Under the pieces are notes generated by a model that ran no database searches, was not told the origin of the DNA, and was given only the letters and a program-made list of their open reading frames with translations. This document shows positions 13,241-24,659 of a stretch of DNA of 64,000 bases, in pieces (within the stretch, counting starts at the first letter, position 1; the number at the start of each line of letters is the position of its first letter). The DNA comes from Cercis canadensis (taxonomy: Eukaryota; Streptophyta; Magnoliopsida; Fabales; Fabaceae). The DNA lies in the NCBI GenBank assembly GCA_003255065.1, contig QAOA01001442.1, positions 27,552 through 91,551 on the forward strand, written 5' to 3'. The position numbers were made by a program, and so were the translations under genes.

Positions 13241-13599
13241 CTCCACTGGGGATTTTTAAGAGTTAAGCCGTTCAAAAGTAATTTTATGCCATTTATTGTT
13301 GAATTTTGGTCATTTCTTTTTGTATCTTTATGTTGCATATATCATTTGAATTTATTTGCCTTATTAGATTATTGTGATTTTTTTGGGGTTTCCCATCTTT
13401 ATGCTTTATTTAGTGTCATTTTGTATATTCTCATGCATCGTTGCACACACAAACTCTTTACCCGAGTTTCACTTTTCCATCTAGGATTAGATTTGGGCAT
13501 AAAGTAACAATGTCTTGAGAGACCATCGGTCTCCGTATAGGCTTGTGAAACACTCCCGACCAAGTTGTATCCATTCCACTTGTAACCGGTCATGGGTGA

Positions 13600-13730
13600 G
13601 GTTTTTCAATTGTTCCCTAAATTTTTAATATAATTGGTGGCGACTTCAGAGTTTTCATTTCGAAAACTAAATCTATTTTTTATTTAGTCATTCACGTTAT
13701 AGCGACTTCTAGGTATGTTATGACACTAAT
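13600..13730 (+). repeat. LTR terminal segment (same family as 22660-22785)
   Basis: AATTGTTCCC...TTTTTAATA, AATTGGTGGCGACT, AGAGTTTTCATTTCGAAAAC, CATTC(A/G)CGTTATAG and TATGACA occur in the same order at 13603-13730 and 22660-22785. Two separate insertions of one Ty3-type LTR family are implied. Confidence 0.6.
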
Positions 13731-14530
13731 AGAAACATATTCTTCTTACTTTATCAATAACATATATCAATATAGTTTTCACAAAGCTCCATTTCAATAA
13801 TTACATTACCAAATTATTTTGTTCTACTAAATTAACCTATTGTTTTTAATAATAATCCAACATCAAACATAGGCTCAATAACAGTCAAAACTACATACAT
13901 CTAAACATGTTTAACATTTTTAAATACTACTATACACAATTCTACATCAAAAAGAAAATTTAAATGTACTTTAACAACTTCTAAACGTTTCAACTTTTTC
14001 CTTCAACTCTCACAAACTCACACTCCTTCAGCACTTCAGAACAACTTCACAACGTTTCTCTCTCAATTTCAAAACTTAGCAACTCAGGAAATGTGTTCAA
14101 GAAGAACCCGCTGTTTGAAATTACAAAGTAAAATTTTCTGTATGAACAAGCTACTTTTTCATTGCATCGTGTTTAAGAAGAAAACACAATGTTGCATCAA
14201 ACCTTATCTCCTTTGTCCGAATTGTCTTGTTGTTGTTCAACATTTTCTGTAAGAAAACGCTACATCGTATAGCATTTTCTAAAAGAACACGGTACTTTGT
14301 CAAAGTAGTGTGTTCTAGAAGTAAATTAGAGTTATATTGTATTAGCAAATCAGAATTAAAATAGCGTTTTCTCATGGAAAATGCTACTTTGACTAGCGTT
14401 TTCTTATAGAAAACACTACTTCTTCATATTAGTGTGTTCCTAAGGAAAACGCAACATCAAACATTTTTTCTCTCTCTGCTCATTTGTTTGTTCATTTATG
14501 CTACTTCAATGTAGCGTTTCTTAAGGGAAC
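13730..14530. repeat. Subterminal repeat zone of the 10.35 kb element
   Basis: No gene. Short motifs AACGCTACTTTG, AGCGTTTTCTTA and GTGTTC recur many times between 14090 and 14530, mirrored by AACACGTT/AAGTAGCG and AACACGCT motifs at 4440-4800. Clustered subterminal motifs are typical of transposase binding regions. Confidence 0.45.
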
Positions 14531-15051
14531 ACACTATATATATATATAGCGTGTTTGTTTTGTCCATTGGGCTATATTAAAATATTCAGAAGTGACACAT
14601 TTTTGTAAATAATTTTAATAGTAACCCTTTTACGTATTTATTTATTTGTTTTGCATTATTTCTGTCAGTTAGCCGTTTTCTTTTTGTGTTGCAAATTTTA
14701 TGGCTTTTGTAAATGGTAGATAAAGTTCTATAGAGAAAGCTATTAAATATTATATGATAAAGCTAAGGTAGCTCAACAGTTTCCTTTACTCAGTTCGAGA
14801 TGAAGTTAACCTGTTTCTTAATAAAGAAATTGCATAGATCAGTGATGTTGATGACAACATGGTCTGGAATTCAAAACTCTAATCAATGAAGTCTCTTGAG
14901 ATCTGCGTGTTGTCCTTGACTTCTAGTCTACACTTCGGGAATATTGTGTCCATACATAGTGTTCAATCCATTGAAACAACATATTCTATAAGTTTAAAAG
15001 AGAAATGAATTACTCTCTTAGAAATGTAAAAGTAGAATTTAAGTTTAGCTC

Positions 15052-15342
15052 TGTCAAGAACCGATTCAACTTAAAAGCTTAAGCTGATAGGTGAAGGCCC
15101 ATGAATAAATTTATATCTAACACGCCCTCGCAAGCAAAAGCTCTTTGGGCTTGAAGCGTGGACAAAGCACAGGTCCATTTACACCATATGCTGAAATTTT
15201 AATTTAATTGAGAAAGTGGGGGTAGAAGGATTTGATCTCTTGACCGTTTGGTCAAAGAAGCTCTGATACCATGTCAAGAACCAATTCAACCTAAAAGCTT
15301 AAGCTGATAGGTGAAGGCCTATGAATAGATTTATATCTAACA
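15052..15342 (-). mobile_element. TRIM (terminal-repeat retrotransposon in miniature)
   Basis: Two 71 bp direct repeats, 15052-15122 and 15272-15342, differ at about six positions; read on the minus strand both start TGTTAGATATAAAT and end GGTTCTTGACA (5'-TG...CA-3'). Directly inside the minus-strand 5' repeat is TGGTATCAGAGC (15260-15271), the initiator Met-tRNA primer site. Next to the other repeat is a purine-rich GCGAGGGCG tract. The 149 bp interior has no coding capacity. Size and layout fit a TRIM that must use enzymes from another LTR element. The flanks (AGCTC and TAAAA) are not a duplicated target, so one side has been rearranged. Confidence 0.8.
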
Positions 15343-17223
15343 TAAAAGCAAAGGACCAAAAAGAGGTTGGTAAGGATGCATGGTGTAGTAGAGAGAGACT
15401 GGTTTTAACAACATGACGATGTTTTCTTTCTGCAATGCCATTGCGTTGAGGGGTATATGGGGGAGAGGTGAAAAAGGAGATGCCATAAGAGACCAAAAAA
15501 GGTTTCATTTTAAGAAATTCGCCACCATTATCAGCATGAAATGCAGAAATTGAATGATTGAAGAATTTTTCAACAAGTGATTTAAATTGAATAAAAATGG
15601 AAAGAACATCAGCTTTTTGTTTGATGGGATAGAGCCAGGAGTAACGGGTAAAATGATCAATGAAAACTACATAATATTTGAAACCATCTACTGAACTAAT
15701 AGGGGCAGGACCCCAAACATCTGCAAATAAATTTTCTAATGGCCTAGAGGACTTGAGACTTGATGTGGTGAAGGGAAGGCGATGGCTTTTGTTGGACGAG
15801 CAAGAGGCACAATCGGACAGAGGTGAAGAGAGTTGGAGTTGATGAGCAGTAGCCACATGCTGAAGAATACGGAGATAAAGATGTCCAAGTCGATGGTGCC
15901 ACAAGATGGAGGAAGAGTGCCGATGAGTAGTGAGTGCACTTGGTGAGAGGGATGGCAGAGTGACTTGGGCAGGAAGAGGGTACGTGTGATGTTTACTCGG
16001 GCCGTGAAAGAGCAGAGCTCCCGTGGTCATATCCTTGATAGAATAAGAGGAAGAAAAAAATTCAACAAATACATTGTTGTTAGAACAAACTTGAGAAACA
16101 GAAACAAGATTGTGTTTCATGGTGGGTACACAGTGGACATTGTGCAGATTAAAAGATGAAAAAGAAGTGTGCAAGTGAGTAAAGCCAAGGTGAGTGATGG
16201 GAAGAGCCTTACCATTGCCAACAACCATATTATCAGTACCAGAATAATCGTGTTTGGGTTGCAGGTTTGTGGGGTCATTGGTGACGTGGTGCGAGGCACC
16301 AATGTCTAGTAACCATGGATGAGGATTGAGTGTAGGTTGAGGGGAGGTGTAGTGGGCTTCTAGGTTTCTTATAGGGCGTAGGTGAGGGAAGAATTTATAG
16401 CAACGGGCTGCGGTGTGGCCTGGCTTAAGGCACAGTTGACAGGTGATAGGTGTAGATGGGTTAGGTAGGAGGGGTTTAGTGGAGGAGAATCTCTTTTTAA
16501 AGTGCACTGGAGAGTTACGGTTTGTAGCATTGGCAGTGAGGGGAATAACTAAGGAGGAGGAATCATCAGTTTTCATGTAGTCTTCAAAGTCAACGAGTTT
16601 GCCTCGGAGTTCCAGAAACGAGATAGGAGTATCTCTAGCAAGAAGAGGACCAGTAATGTCTTTAAACTCAGGTCCGAGACCTTTTAAGACATAGATAACG
16701 AGGTCGGAGTCAGGCACAAGTTGGTTGGAGATTTGCTGTATTTCCTCTGCAAGGTTTTTGAGAAATTGCGGGTATGTAGAGACAGGTTGGGTTCCACGTA
16801 AGCTTTTTCTTTAAGGACATGAGTCGAGATTGAGAGTGATTTGCAAACATGGTTTGCAGATGGTCCCACGCCACTTTAGAGGTGGACGAATGACCAAGGA
16901 GAAAGAGGATTTTGGGCTCTAACGAAGTCATAAGAACATGGAGAATGAGTTGGTCCTGACGGATCCAAATGGTGAAGTCAGGATTGGGTAGGGTAATGCC
17001 ATCAACAGTGAGTGTGGATGGGGGACATGGTTTTGAACCGTCAACATAAGTCGAGAGGTCATGACCTCGGAAAAGTGCATCAACAAGGGCTCTCTAGGAA
17101 GGGTAATTATGGTGAGTAAGCTTTAGAGGGATATGTTGGGTAGTGAAGGATATGAGAGTGGTTCTAGGGTGATGAACAACAAGAGAGGAGAGGCTGGATG
17201 AGTTTGAAGCACTGGAAGTCATG
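15343..17223 (-). pseudogene. Ty1/copia gag-protease-integrase remnant, 3' half missing
   Basis: Minus-strand polyprotein beginning MTSSASNSSSLSS at 17223. Gag (17223-16700) is cut by an in-frame TAG near 17098 (where the family has Trp: NYPS-stop-RALVDALF) and by frameshifts near 16850 and 16720. The long open frame 16717-15299 carries the zinc knuckle CQLCLKPGHTAARC, a protease motif WLLDIGASHH (Ile where active copia has Ser in D-S-G), the GAG-pre-integrase HHRLGHL motif, and the integrase core (FADVWGP, FIDHFTRYSW, HADNGGEF, TPQRNGIAERKHR). Homology stops at FWSFAFM where the TRIM repeat begins; reverse transcriptase, RNase H and the 3' LTR are absent. Dead element. Confidence 0.9.
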
Positions 17224-17243
17224 GTAGAGCTGTTAAGCGACGT

Positions 17244-17620
17244 GCTCTGATACCATGTAAAGGTTGATATTTGTATGGAAAGAACCCAAGTTTTGAACAA
17301 GGAGAGCTGGTGCATTTTATCATATAATAGACCACAACGCTTTTAGTCCATACTTGTTGAACAGAGTTCAAAGATGGGTCTTCCCATGACCCTAAATTAA
17401 GGGTCTCTGCTAGTTCTAGACCATGCTCGCTGGCAAGAGGTTAACAAAAGGGAAAAAGTCTAGTTGCAACCAATTAGTTGCACACAACACTAATGTTTAG
17501 CATCTGTCTTGTCTAATTAAAGTTTTAGTGGGTCTAGTTAACTTAGATATAGACGTGTGGGTAGGTGTGCAATTAAATAGTGTACATGTTGAATAGTTTG
17601 TAAATAGAGATAAGGAACAA
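17244..17620 (-). repeat. Primer-binding site and 5' LTR of the truncated copia element
   Basis: GCTCTGATACCA at 17244-17255 reads TGGTATCAGAGC on the minus strand, just upstream of the gag start. The LTR therefore begins at 17256 (plus-strand TGTAAAGGTTG, so the minus-strand LTR ends in CA). Its far end, somewhere near 17600, is not defined because the second LTR is missing. Confidence 0.65.
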
Positions 17621-17869
17621 AGTCTCACATTGGGCAAAAAAAATAAAAATAAAGTTGAGACTTTATAAAAGCTAACAAAAGGCTAAGAGTAACTTTAGAT
17701 TAATAGACTACACAAGTCCAAGATGTTAGCCCAATTGCTTAATAAATTAAAATTGGCATCTTGGGCTTTGAGTTGATATATATTTTGTATTCGACTTAAT
17801 TCAAGGCCGACTGGGTCAGCCCAACCCGATTCTGAAGGTTGACTGCATTTTTTATAATTTTAAAAAATA

Positions 17870-18100
17870 GGGTAAAATATATTTTTTATTTTTGAATTAT
17901 TTCTCATATATTACTTTAGTTTTTAATTTATTTTTAATATTACTTTAATTTTTAAATAATTATATTATTCGTCAAATTAGTTAAAATGATTGATTTACCA
18001 GGCAGAATAATTATTTGAGAACTAAAATGACACTAAAAATAAATTAAAGACTAAATTAACATTTAAAAAATAATTCATAAACAAAAAATATATTTAACTC
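17870..18100. mobile_element. Mutator-type MITE, 231 bp, target duplication TAAAAAATA
   Basis: Foldback element: the left end GGGTAAAATATATTTTTT matches the inverted right end GAGTTAAATATATTTTTT, and the similarity continues for about 100 bp. It is flanked by perfect 9 bp repeats TAAAAAATA at 17861-17869 and 18101-18109. A 9 bp duplication is the Mutator signature. No coding capacity. Confidence 0.8.
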
Positions 18101-18239
18101 TAAAAAATAAAGAGACTCATCAATAAATCAATGAGTCTCAATTGGCAACATCGAGCTGGGTTGGCACAAAGTATTTTGGGTTCCATTTCTACTCGTGACC
18201 CTTTGATAGCATGCTTATGCTGATTGTAATATATGTGCC

Positions 18240-18991
18240 TCTTTTTTTGGTACAAATGAGAAAGGGAAAAACCAACTAAACTCTAACAAACGCTATGCCC
18301 ATACAATCAGCCATGTACAGGTGAGGCCCACAGCTTCAAGCCAGCTTCATGCTTGTCTCCCCATTTGGCCAAGATGTCAGCACATTTATTGGCCTTACGA
18401 AGAACATGCTCAACCTCCACTCGTCAATCCCTAACAATCAATCGCCTAACATGAATCAAGGCAGCATACTGATGAAAATTCCCTTGGCCGGAATGGATTA
18501 ACCTGACACACTCGAACGATTCACTTTGCAACCTAACAAGTCCGAACCCACGTTCCCATGCAAGGTTCAAACCTTGCACCATAGATTGCAGCACCACCTG
18601 AAAATTGGTAGCTATGCCAATATGAAGAGAAACCAAGAATCCATAGCCTATCTTCATCAAGAAGACAACCTCCTGCATCAGCAGCACCTGGGTTTCCTAA
18701 AGAACTCCCATCAACATTAAGCACTATGGCTCCATGCACAGGCTTCTTCCAAGAGACTAAACAAGCACTTTGGGGTGCTTGGTAATCTACCGTATTAAAA
18801 GCTCTAGACCAAACCTCTACTACGATGAAAATATGGAGCAGCAAGTTATGTGTGCTGAAGATATTATCACTCAAGACTTCTTCATTACGAACTCTCCAAA
18901 TCCAGCGGATAGTTGGAGCAATCAATCTAACTTTACTTTTATTTATTACTGAAAATAGACTCTTCAAGATATACATCATCATAATATGCAT
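18240..18991 (-). pseudogene. LINE 3' end: RNase H-like domain with poly(A)
   Basis: Minus-strand remnants of the C-terminal RNase H domain of a plant L1-type LINE: first frame (18991-18533) contains WRVRNEEVLSDN and LNVDGSSLGNPGAADAGG; after a frameshift near 18640 the second frame (18687-18290) gives IGIATNFQ, LNLAWERGFGLVRLQSESFE, then a stop, then VEVEHVLRKANKCADILAKWG. The order D-G-S-x-GNPG, (A/T)E-type block, S(D/E)S, and NKCAD matches RVT_3. It ends with a T-rich run on the plus strand near 18241-18248, i.e. a poly(A) tail. 5'-truncated and inactive. Confidence 0.8.
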
Positions 18992-19247
18992 GAGTTAAAT
19001 ACTTTTTTTATCCTTAAATAATTATTCAAATGTCATTTTAATTCTTAATTTATTTTTCGTGTCACTTTAATAATCAACTAATCACTATACTCACCAAATT
19101 AGTCATTTAAAGATCACTTTTGGTGCTTATGGATGACTCATTTGATGGTGGAGTGATTATTGAAAAATTAAAATAACACTAAAAATAAATCAAGAAATAA
19201 AGTGATATTTTTAAAAATAATTCAATGACAAAAAATTTATTTTACTC
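18992..19247. mobile_element. Mutator-type MITE, 256 bp, imperfect 9 bp target duplication
   Basis: Left end GAGTTAAATACTTTTTT and inverted right end GAGTAAAATAAATTTTTT continue as matching arms of about 110 bp. Flanks AATATGCAT (18983-18991) and AATATTTAT (19248-19256) agree at 7 of 9 positions. It sits exactly at the 5' edge of the LINE relic. Same family as the elements at 17870, 26976, 53266 and 60328. Confidence 0.7.
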
Positions 19248-20104
19248 AATATTTATTACATAATGCACATAAATACAATGATTGATTGATGGGCTGAAGT
19301 CATAATAAAGTTACGCATGGTTTAGAATCAGTTGAGGTTAATTTTTTATTAAACTCCTTTGAATGGTTTAGAACCTATATGAATGGTTTCTATAGCTAAG
19401 AACACATAGTTAATCAAAGATAGCAATGAAAGATGTAATATAAGAGCAATGCATAAATCTTTGATGCTGTTGGATAAATCTATCACCAACATTCTTCCTT
19501 GTTCTGAAATGTGAACTGCTAATGGTCCTGCACTATTAACCTATTCAATAAAATGTGATATTAATGCTGGTATTTTGTCTCTTGGGAGCTACTAATTTGC
19601 AATATTGATCATATGTACGACTTCTTAATATTTATAATAATAGCAACAACAATAATAATAATAATAATAATAAAAAGCAGATCTCTGTGTGATGTAGCGT
19701 ATGAAAAATCACAATATATTATTTGCAGATTGCTAGAGCACTAAACTCCTGATGTGAAGAAATGGTACCAACCTTTACTGTTATTCTCATTCATTTGTTA
19801 TATGACGACTTTATATTCCCCAAATTGAGCCATTAAGTACATCTATCTGTGGAAACTCCAAGAATACTGTTGTAATTGATGGACTTGGAAAAAAAGTGTT
19901 CCTTATAGAAACTATTTCATTTCAATTAATGCTCATTTTTCTTCACGCAAGAGAGAACAGTTTTAATGTAGACTGAAATATATGTAGTGCTATATTTACC
20001 AGCTTTGAATGTCTCAACTCTCAACTGGATTGGCATGTTATAAATTTATTATTTTGAAGTATCTGAATCGTTTTATGTTCCTTGAAAATAAGGATTAGAT
20101 TTGC

Positions 20105-22785
20105 TATATTTCTTTTGTCAAAACTCTAAGGGTTTTGTCTGGTGGTAAGGATGCAATATGTTTATCAAAACTAACTAATGTTCAAATCTTGAGGAAATTT
20201 TTTCCTTTGAATGCACCATGCTGATGTGGCGGGGTATGTAGTCTCAATGCACAAAAGTTGGCACGAGGATACCTTTATTATGAAAACAAAAAAAATTTCT
20301 CTTGTCACTACAAATCAGTAAGCAACAATTTGAAGCTTTTGGTTCTGGCTTAAATCTATTTTGTTACTATTGGGTTTATTTTCACCTAATTACCCTATGA
20401 GTTTATCACCCTAATTTTATTGCTCAATATCCTTTTTGGTAACTTGACACTTAAAAACGATTTTCTTTATACAATTCAAACAAAATTGATTATTATCACT
20501 TTTGTAATAACCTGTTCAAACATAAAAATTGATTCTCCCACAATCAAATTTTCCAAAACCGAGGATCTATTTTTCCCAGCTAATCCAAACACACACATTG
20601 TGGACACCATATTCCACCCAGTAAACCAACAAATAGAGAATGTGGAGGAAAAGATAGAGACGTGAGGCATGTATATGGGCAGCATTTTTTTAAAACAAAA
20701 GGAAATAAGAAGAGGTTGTGGGTGCATGGGAAAATAAGAGACATGAGTGAGAGGGAGACGTGAGAGAGAGGGATACGGGAGAAAGGTTGCAAGTGCATGG
20801 GCAGTTAGAAACAAAAGAAAAAAGAGGGAGAGAGACGTGGGTTTCATGGGCAGCAGTTAGAGACGACAGAGAGGGAGGGAAACGTGAAGAAGATGGAGAT
20901 GAAAGTGAGAGACGTGGGTGCATGGGAAGAGTTGTAAGTTTAGTATAAATAAGAGAGAGCTACAACAGAAAAAGAGGACCAACAGAAAAAGAATAGAAAC
21001 AGATTTTTGGAGAGCAGAAAGACCAGAAAAACAAAGACCCAAAGAGAGACAAAATACACAGCAGGAGAGAATTGAAGCAGAGAGGCAGCAAGAGGCAAGG
21101 ATCGAAACCAGAACCAGCAGAAAGGAGAACCTAAAACCAGATACAGCAGCAGTGGAGAAATAAAGCAAAGACAGCAGTGCAAAGAGACAAAGAACCAGCC
21201 ACTACAGCACCCAGAGAGAACAATGATAAAAAGAAAAACATCAAGAGGTACCCAAATTACTCCCTTTTTAAAGAGAGAAAGTTTCATTTTTTAGAGAGAG
21301 AAAGTTCATTTTTTGAGAGAGAGAAGCAAGGTTAGAGAGAGAATTAAAGAGAAAACTGAGTTTAGAAGGAAGCTGAGACCAAATGAAATAAAAATAGAGA
21401 GAAAATGAGAGTTTCCTTACCTTAGGACATGTTACATGTGCCCAGATTCTTTCTCTGGACTTTTGATGGAAGGTGGAGAAGAAAGACTCTTTTACCGTAT
21501 TTCTTCTTGTTTAATTTTTCAAGCTGAATTTTTTTATTATTATTATTTTATGGTTTTTGGGTTTATTTATTTCATTTGGGTTTATGAGGGATATTGGTGT
21601 TTCTTTTATTTGTAGGATCAGGCCCAACGTTTTTAAGGTTTAAGTGTTCTTTCTTGTTTTCTTTTTCCTGATTTAGGCCTATTTTACTAATGCATTTTGG
21701 GTTTGGTTTGATTTGGACCAGTCAACTTTCTCTTGTTTCTTTTGCTTGCTAATTCAAAATGGGCTCCATTTTTTTTACTGGATTGCTGATTGATAATTTC
21801 CTTTGGGTTGCTGATTGGATCAAGGCTGGGTTAGGCCCGCAAAATGGGCTAGGCCAGTGTGCATATTTTTTTTTTTTGGTTTGCTGATCTCTTTTGTTAG
21901 TCATTGGGCCAGAGCTGAAATAGGCCCATCAGTGCATTTACTTCGGCTTCCTTTTTTTATGGGTATTGGGTCAACTTGTTTGATTGTTTTTATTTTGTTT
22001 CAAGCCCACGAAATGGACTAGGCCAGTGTGCATTTTTTTGTGGGTAGGATTATTTTATTTATTCATTTATTATTATTATTATTTATTCATTTATTTATTT
22101 ATTTTTTAAATAGTTGAATTGAAATAAAATTAAGAGTAAATGCATTTTATTTAGTCTGTGCGAATAGCATTCATAGGTCCCTTACTTGTCAAGGGAGATA
22201 TATGAACGACTTATCCTCATAGGGGTGACTCTCTTATCTGTCTGAGATAAGGATAAGCGCCACTTTGGGAACCAAGAAGCGTGGGAACAAAGTGGAAGGA
22301 TTAGGACGCGGTTAGGTTCATGCATAACATTAATTTTAACTTAAAAATTTTGAATTTCTTTTAATTTCATTTTTTCTTTTTGAATCATTGCGAACTACGC
22401 GAACTTTGATCCCTAATTAGGATAAGTAGGCATGAGGGTGACGAACCAAGTCCCATTGTGAATAATCACTTATTTTTCTTTTAGGGATAAAATAAATACA
22501 ATTAGGCCATGATTTAATTTGCACAATTAATTTTAGGTAATCGTCATTTAGACGGGTGTTATAGGGTGCCTAACACCTTGCCTATGCACAATTAGACTCT
22601 CGAACCCTCTCTGGTTCGCAGACATATATTTTTTGTTTTTAAATTAAAGGGGTTTTCTAATTGTTCCCCAATTTTTTAATACAATTGGTGGCGACTCAAG
22701 AGTTTTCATTTCGAAAACTAAATCTTTTNTTTTTATTTTTATTTTAGCCATTCGCGTTATAGTAACCTCTGGGTACTTTATGACA
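20105..22785 (+). mobile_element. LTR-type fragment inserted in the HEXO1 duplicate
   Basis: Not present in the intact HEXO1 copy. It contains a GA-rich tract (20690-21410), GGGCC-rich AT DNA (21590-22060), then GATCCCTAATTAGGATAAG, GGGTGCCTAACACCTTGCC and AATTGGTGGCGACTCAAG near its end, followed by TATGACA, matching 13600-13730. This layout fits a Ty3-type LTR without internal genes, i.e. a solo or truncated LTR. An N lies at 22729. Open frames in the GA-rich tract are low-complexity. The left boundary is uncertain and no target duplication was secured. Confidence 0.55.
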
Positions 22786-22959
22786 CACTATGTGTGGTAT
22801 CTGGATCATCTAGATGTACCTCGTGATGTTGTCTATACTCCCGAGCCACTAGAAGGAATAGATAAAGATTCCGAACAAAAACTTGTATTTGGTGGACAAG
22901 TTCTCTGTTCTTGTAGTATATATGCTCATATATATCTTTATGGTTAGTGTTAATCCACA

Positions 22960-24050
22960 CCATGGTTGTCAGGATTTCGATCTTGATCTTAAGATATTGC
23001 AACCTTACTATCAAAAGCAATGATCCCTATACAAAGAATTGGGCTTAAGGATCTCTCAATTAATCCTTCTTCTGCATATCTTAATTTACAGTTATTTGTT
23101 CTTAGTATTAGTTAGGGCTGAAAAGAAAGCAAATAGCCTGCAGCTCAAACCCACTTAAACTAGACAACATTGAGAAACCAAGTGCAAAATAGAGTTGTGC
23201 ACAACTGTTTTTTGCCATAAAATTCATTTGTTAAGGGTTGATAGTGAGAGAAATATATTTGCAGACATTTCATAAAGTGGGATTTTTGGGTGCTAATTTA
23301 CTTTTATAGCTAATTTATCCTTTTCTCTATTCCTAGATTTTTGGTGCAGTACTAGCTATTCCTAAGTTTTTATGTAGTGTAAATGTAGAGTGGTGTGCCC
23401 GTGTGGCTCTTTCACTAGATTTGGTGTGCTATAGACAAAACTAGGGTCTTGTACATGTATATTTCTAAATATTATATTTTTAGAATTTTAGATTTATTTT
23501 CATGTTGGAGGTAATTTTGATAGTATTCTGCTTAAAGATGGCCTTTAAGTATATATATTTGTAGTTTAAATTATTAATTTTCGTCATAGTTAAGATCACA
23601 GGATGCTAGATTCAATCTCATGATCCCATCTTTAAAGTTTCTTGGTCGATCCTATGTATGATTTGAATTTTAATTATTTTATACCTATTAAGCACCTATG
23701 CACTTAGTAACACCTGAGTTTAACCAATCCTATTAAAACTTTATAAAATTTCAGTAAAATTTTAATTTGATAGCTTAAAACTTTAAAAGGTGTTAACCTA
23801 TCATTTTCCTACTATTCTTTTTTTTTTTTTGTTAATAATCATTCTCCTATCTCTATTGGTAGATCATACATGCATGTCGTCTTAAGTATGCATTATATAT
23901 ATGTCTTCTCTCAGCTTACTACATTCTCTATCATTTTCCTCTCCTTTTATATATATTCTTAAGGAAGGGGGAATGGGAGGACCAAAGGAGGTTTGTGGGA
24001 GGCAGGCTTTTGCATTTGAGGATGCAAAGTTAAGTATTAACTCCTTCTGG
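22960..24050. other. Intron remnant and unidentified AT-rich DNA inside the HEXO1 duplicate
   Basis: Between the exon-5-like and last-exon-like pieces. The first ~40 bases resemble HEXO1 intron (TTGTAGTATATATGCTCATA versus about 2998). The rest includes GATTTCGATCTTGATCTTAAG near 22976 and a loosely inverse counterpart near 23590-23650, which may be another small foldback element. No gene seen. Confidence 0.35.
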
Positions 24051-24659
24051 TTTGCTACTACAGAACGCTTGATGAGTCCAAGAAATTCTACTTCAGGTTC
24101 AGGAGATCTTAATGTGATTACAATGCCAAGAAATTCTACGAGGGTTCATGCTATGATCAGTAATTAATTATTAGGCCTCATTCCTATACTTTATCAATAA
24201 CAATAAGTGATGCTGATTGTCTTTCTAAATATAGTATGGTGTGAAAGAAACTGTTGATAAACAGCATCTCCAAGGACTTACAATGGAAGGAGAAAATGGT
24301 CAGGGGAGATCAGAGTTGGTGCTCTATGCCTCCTCTAATGCTCAAGTAAGTGGAAGCAAGTTGAGAGTGAGAAGATAGAGGTTGAGGGAGAGTGAATATG
24401 AGAGAAGACTCAAGGAATAGTTTACTAAGTCAGATGAAAAATATATTTTTTAGCCTCGAAGGTAATATAGTATTTTTATTATGTTGAAATATACTATCTT
24501 AACAGAAACCATTGTTTACTAATGTATTAGGCTGATGATGAGTATTCATCAGCATGCCAGAGAACTCTAATAAATTGGCGTCAGTCATGTAGTATTTTAT
24601 TGTTGATGAAATGAATAAATTGTATCCAGCTGCTATGGCTTTGTGAATGCTTGAGCTTG

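Larger units (their letters stand above)
4308..14661. mobile_element. 10.35 kb element bounded by long terminal inverted repeats (MULE-like, PMD-carrying)
   Basis: The sequence from 4308 (AAATAATGCAAAA...) through about 4450 is the inverse complement of about 14530-14661. Shared blocks include AAATAATGCAAAA, GTAAAAGGGTTA, ATATTTTAAT and GGACAAAACAA, roughly 130 bp at 75-80% by eye. Both inner flanks (4440-4800 and 14090-14530) carry many short AACACG/AGCGTG-type subterminal motifs in opposite orientation. Inside lie a PMD pseudogene, a minisatellite and nested retroelement pieces. Long TIRs plus a PMD domain fit a Mutator-like element. I could not find a 9 bp target duplication: the flanks are AATTTACCA on the left and CTGTCAGTT on the right. 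Two related elements facing each other is the alternative. Confidence 0.6.

Noticed and set aside
20690-21290. Several overlapping open frames on both strands (81-123 residues)
   Set aside because: The DNA is a GA-rich low-complexity tract inside an LTR-like insertion; the frames are open because purine runs lack stop codons.
23901-24167. 88-residue plus-strand frame as a new small gene
   Set aside because: Its second half is the out-of-frame remnant of the duplicated HEXO1 last exon.
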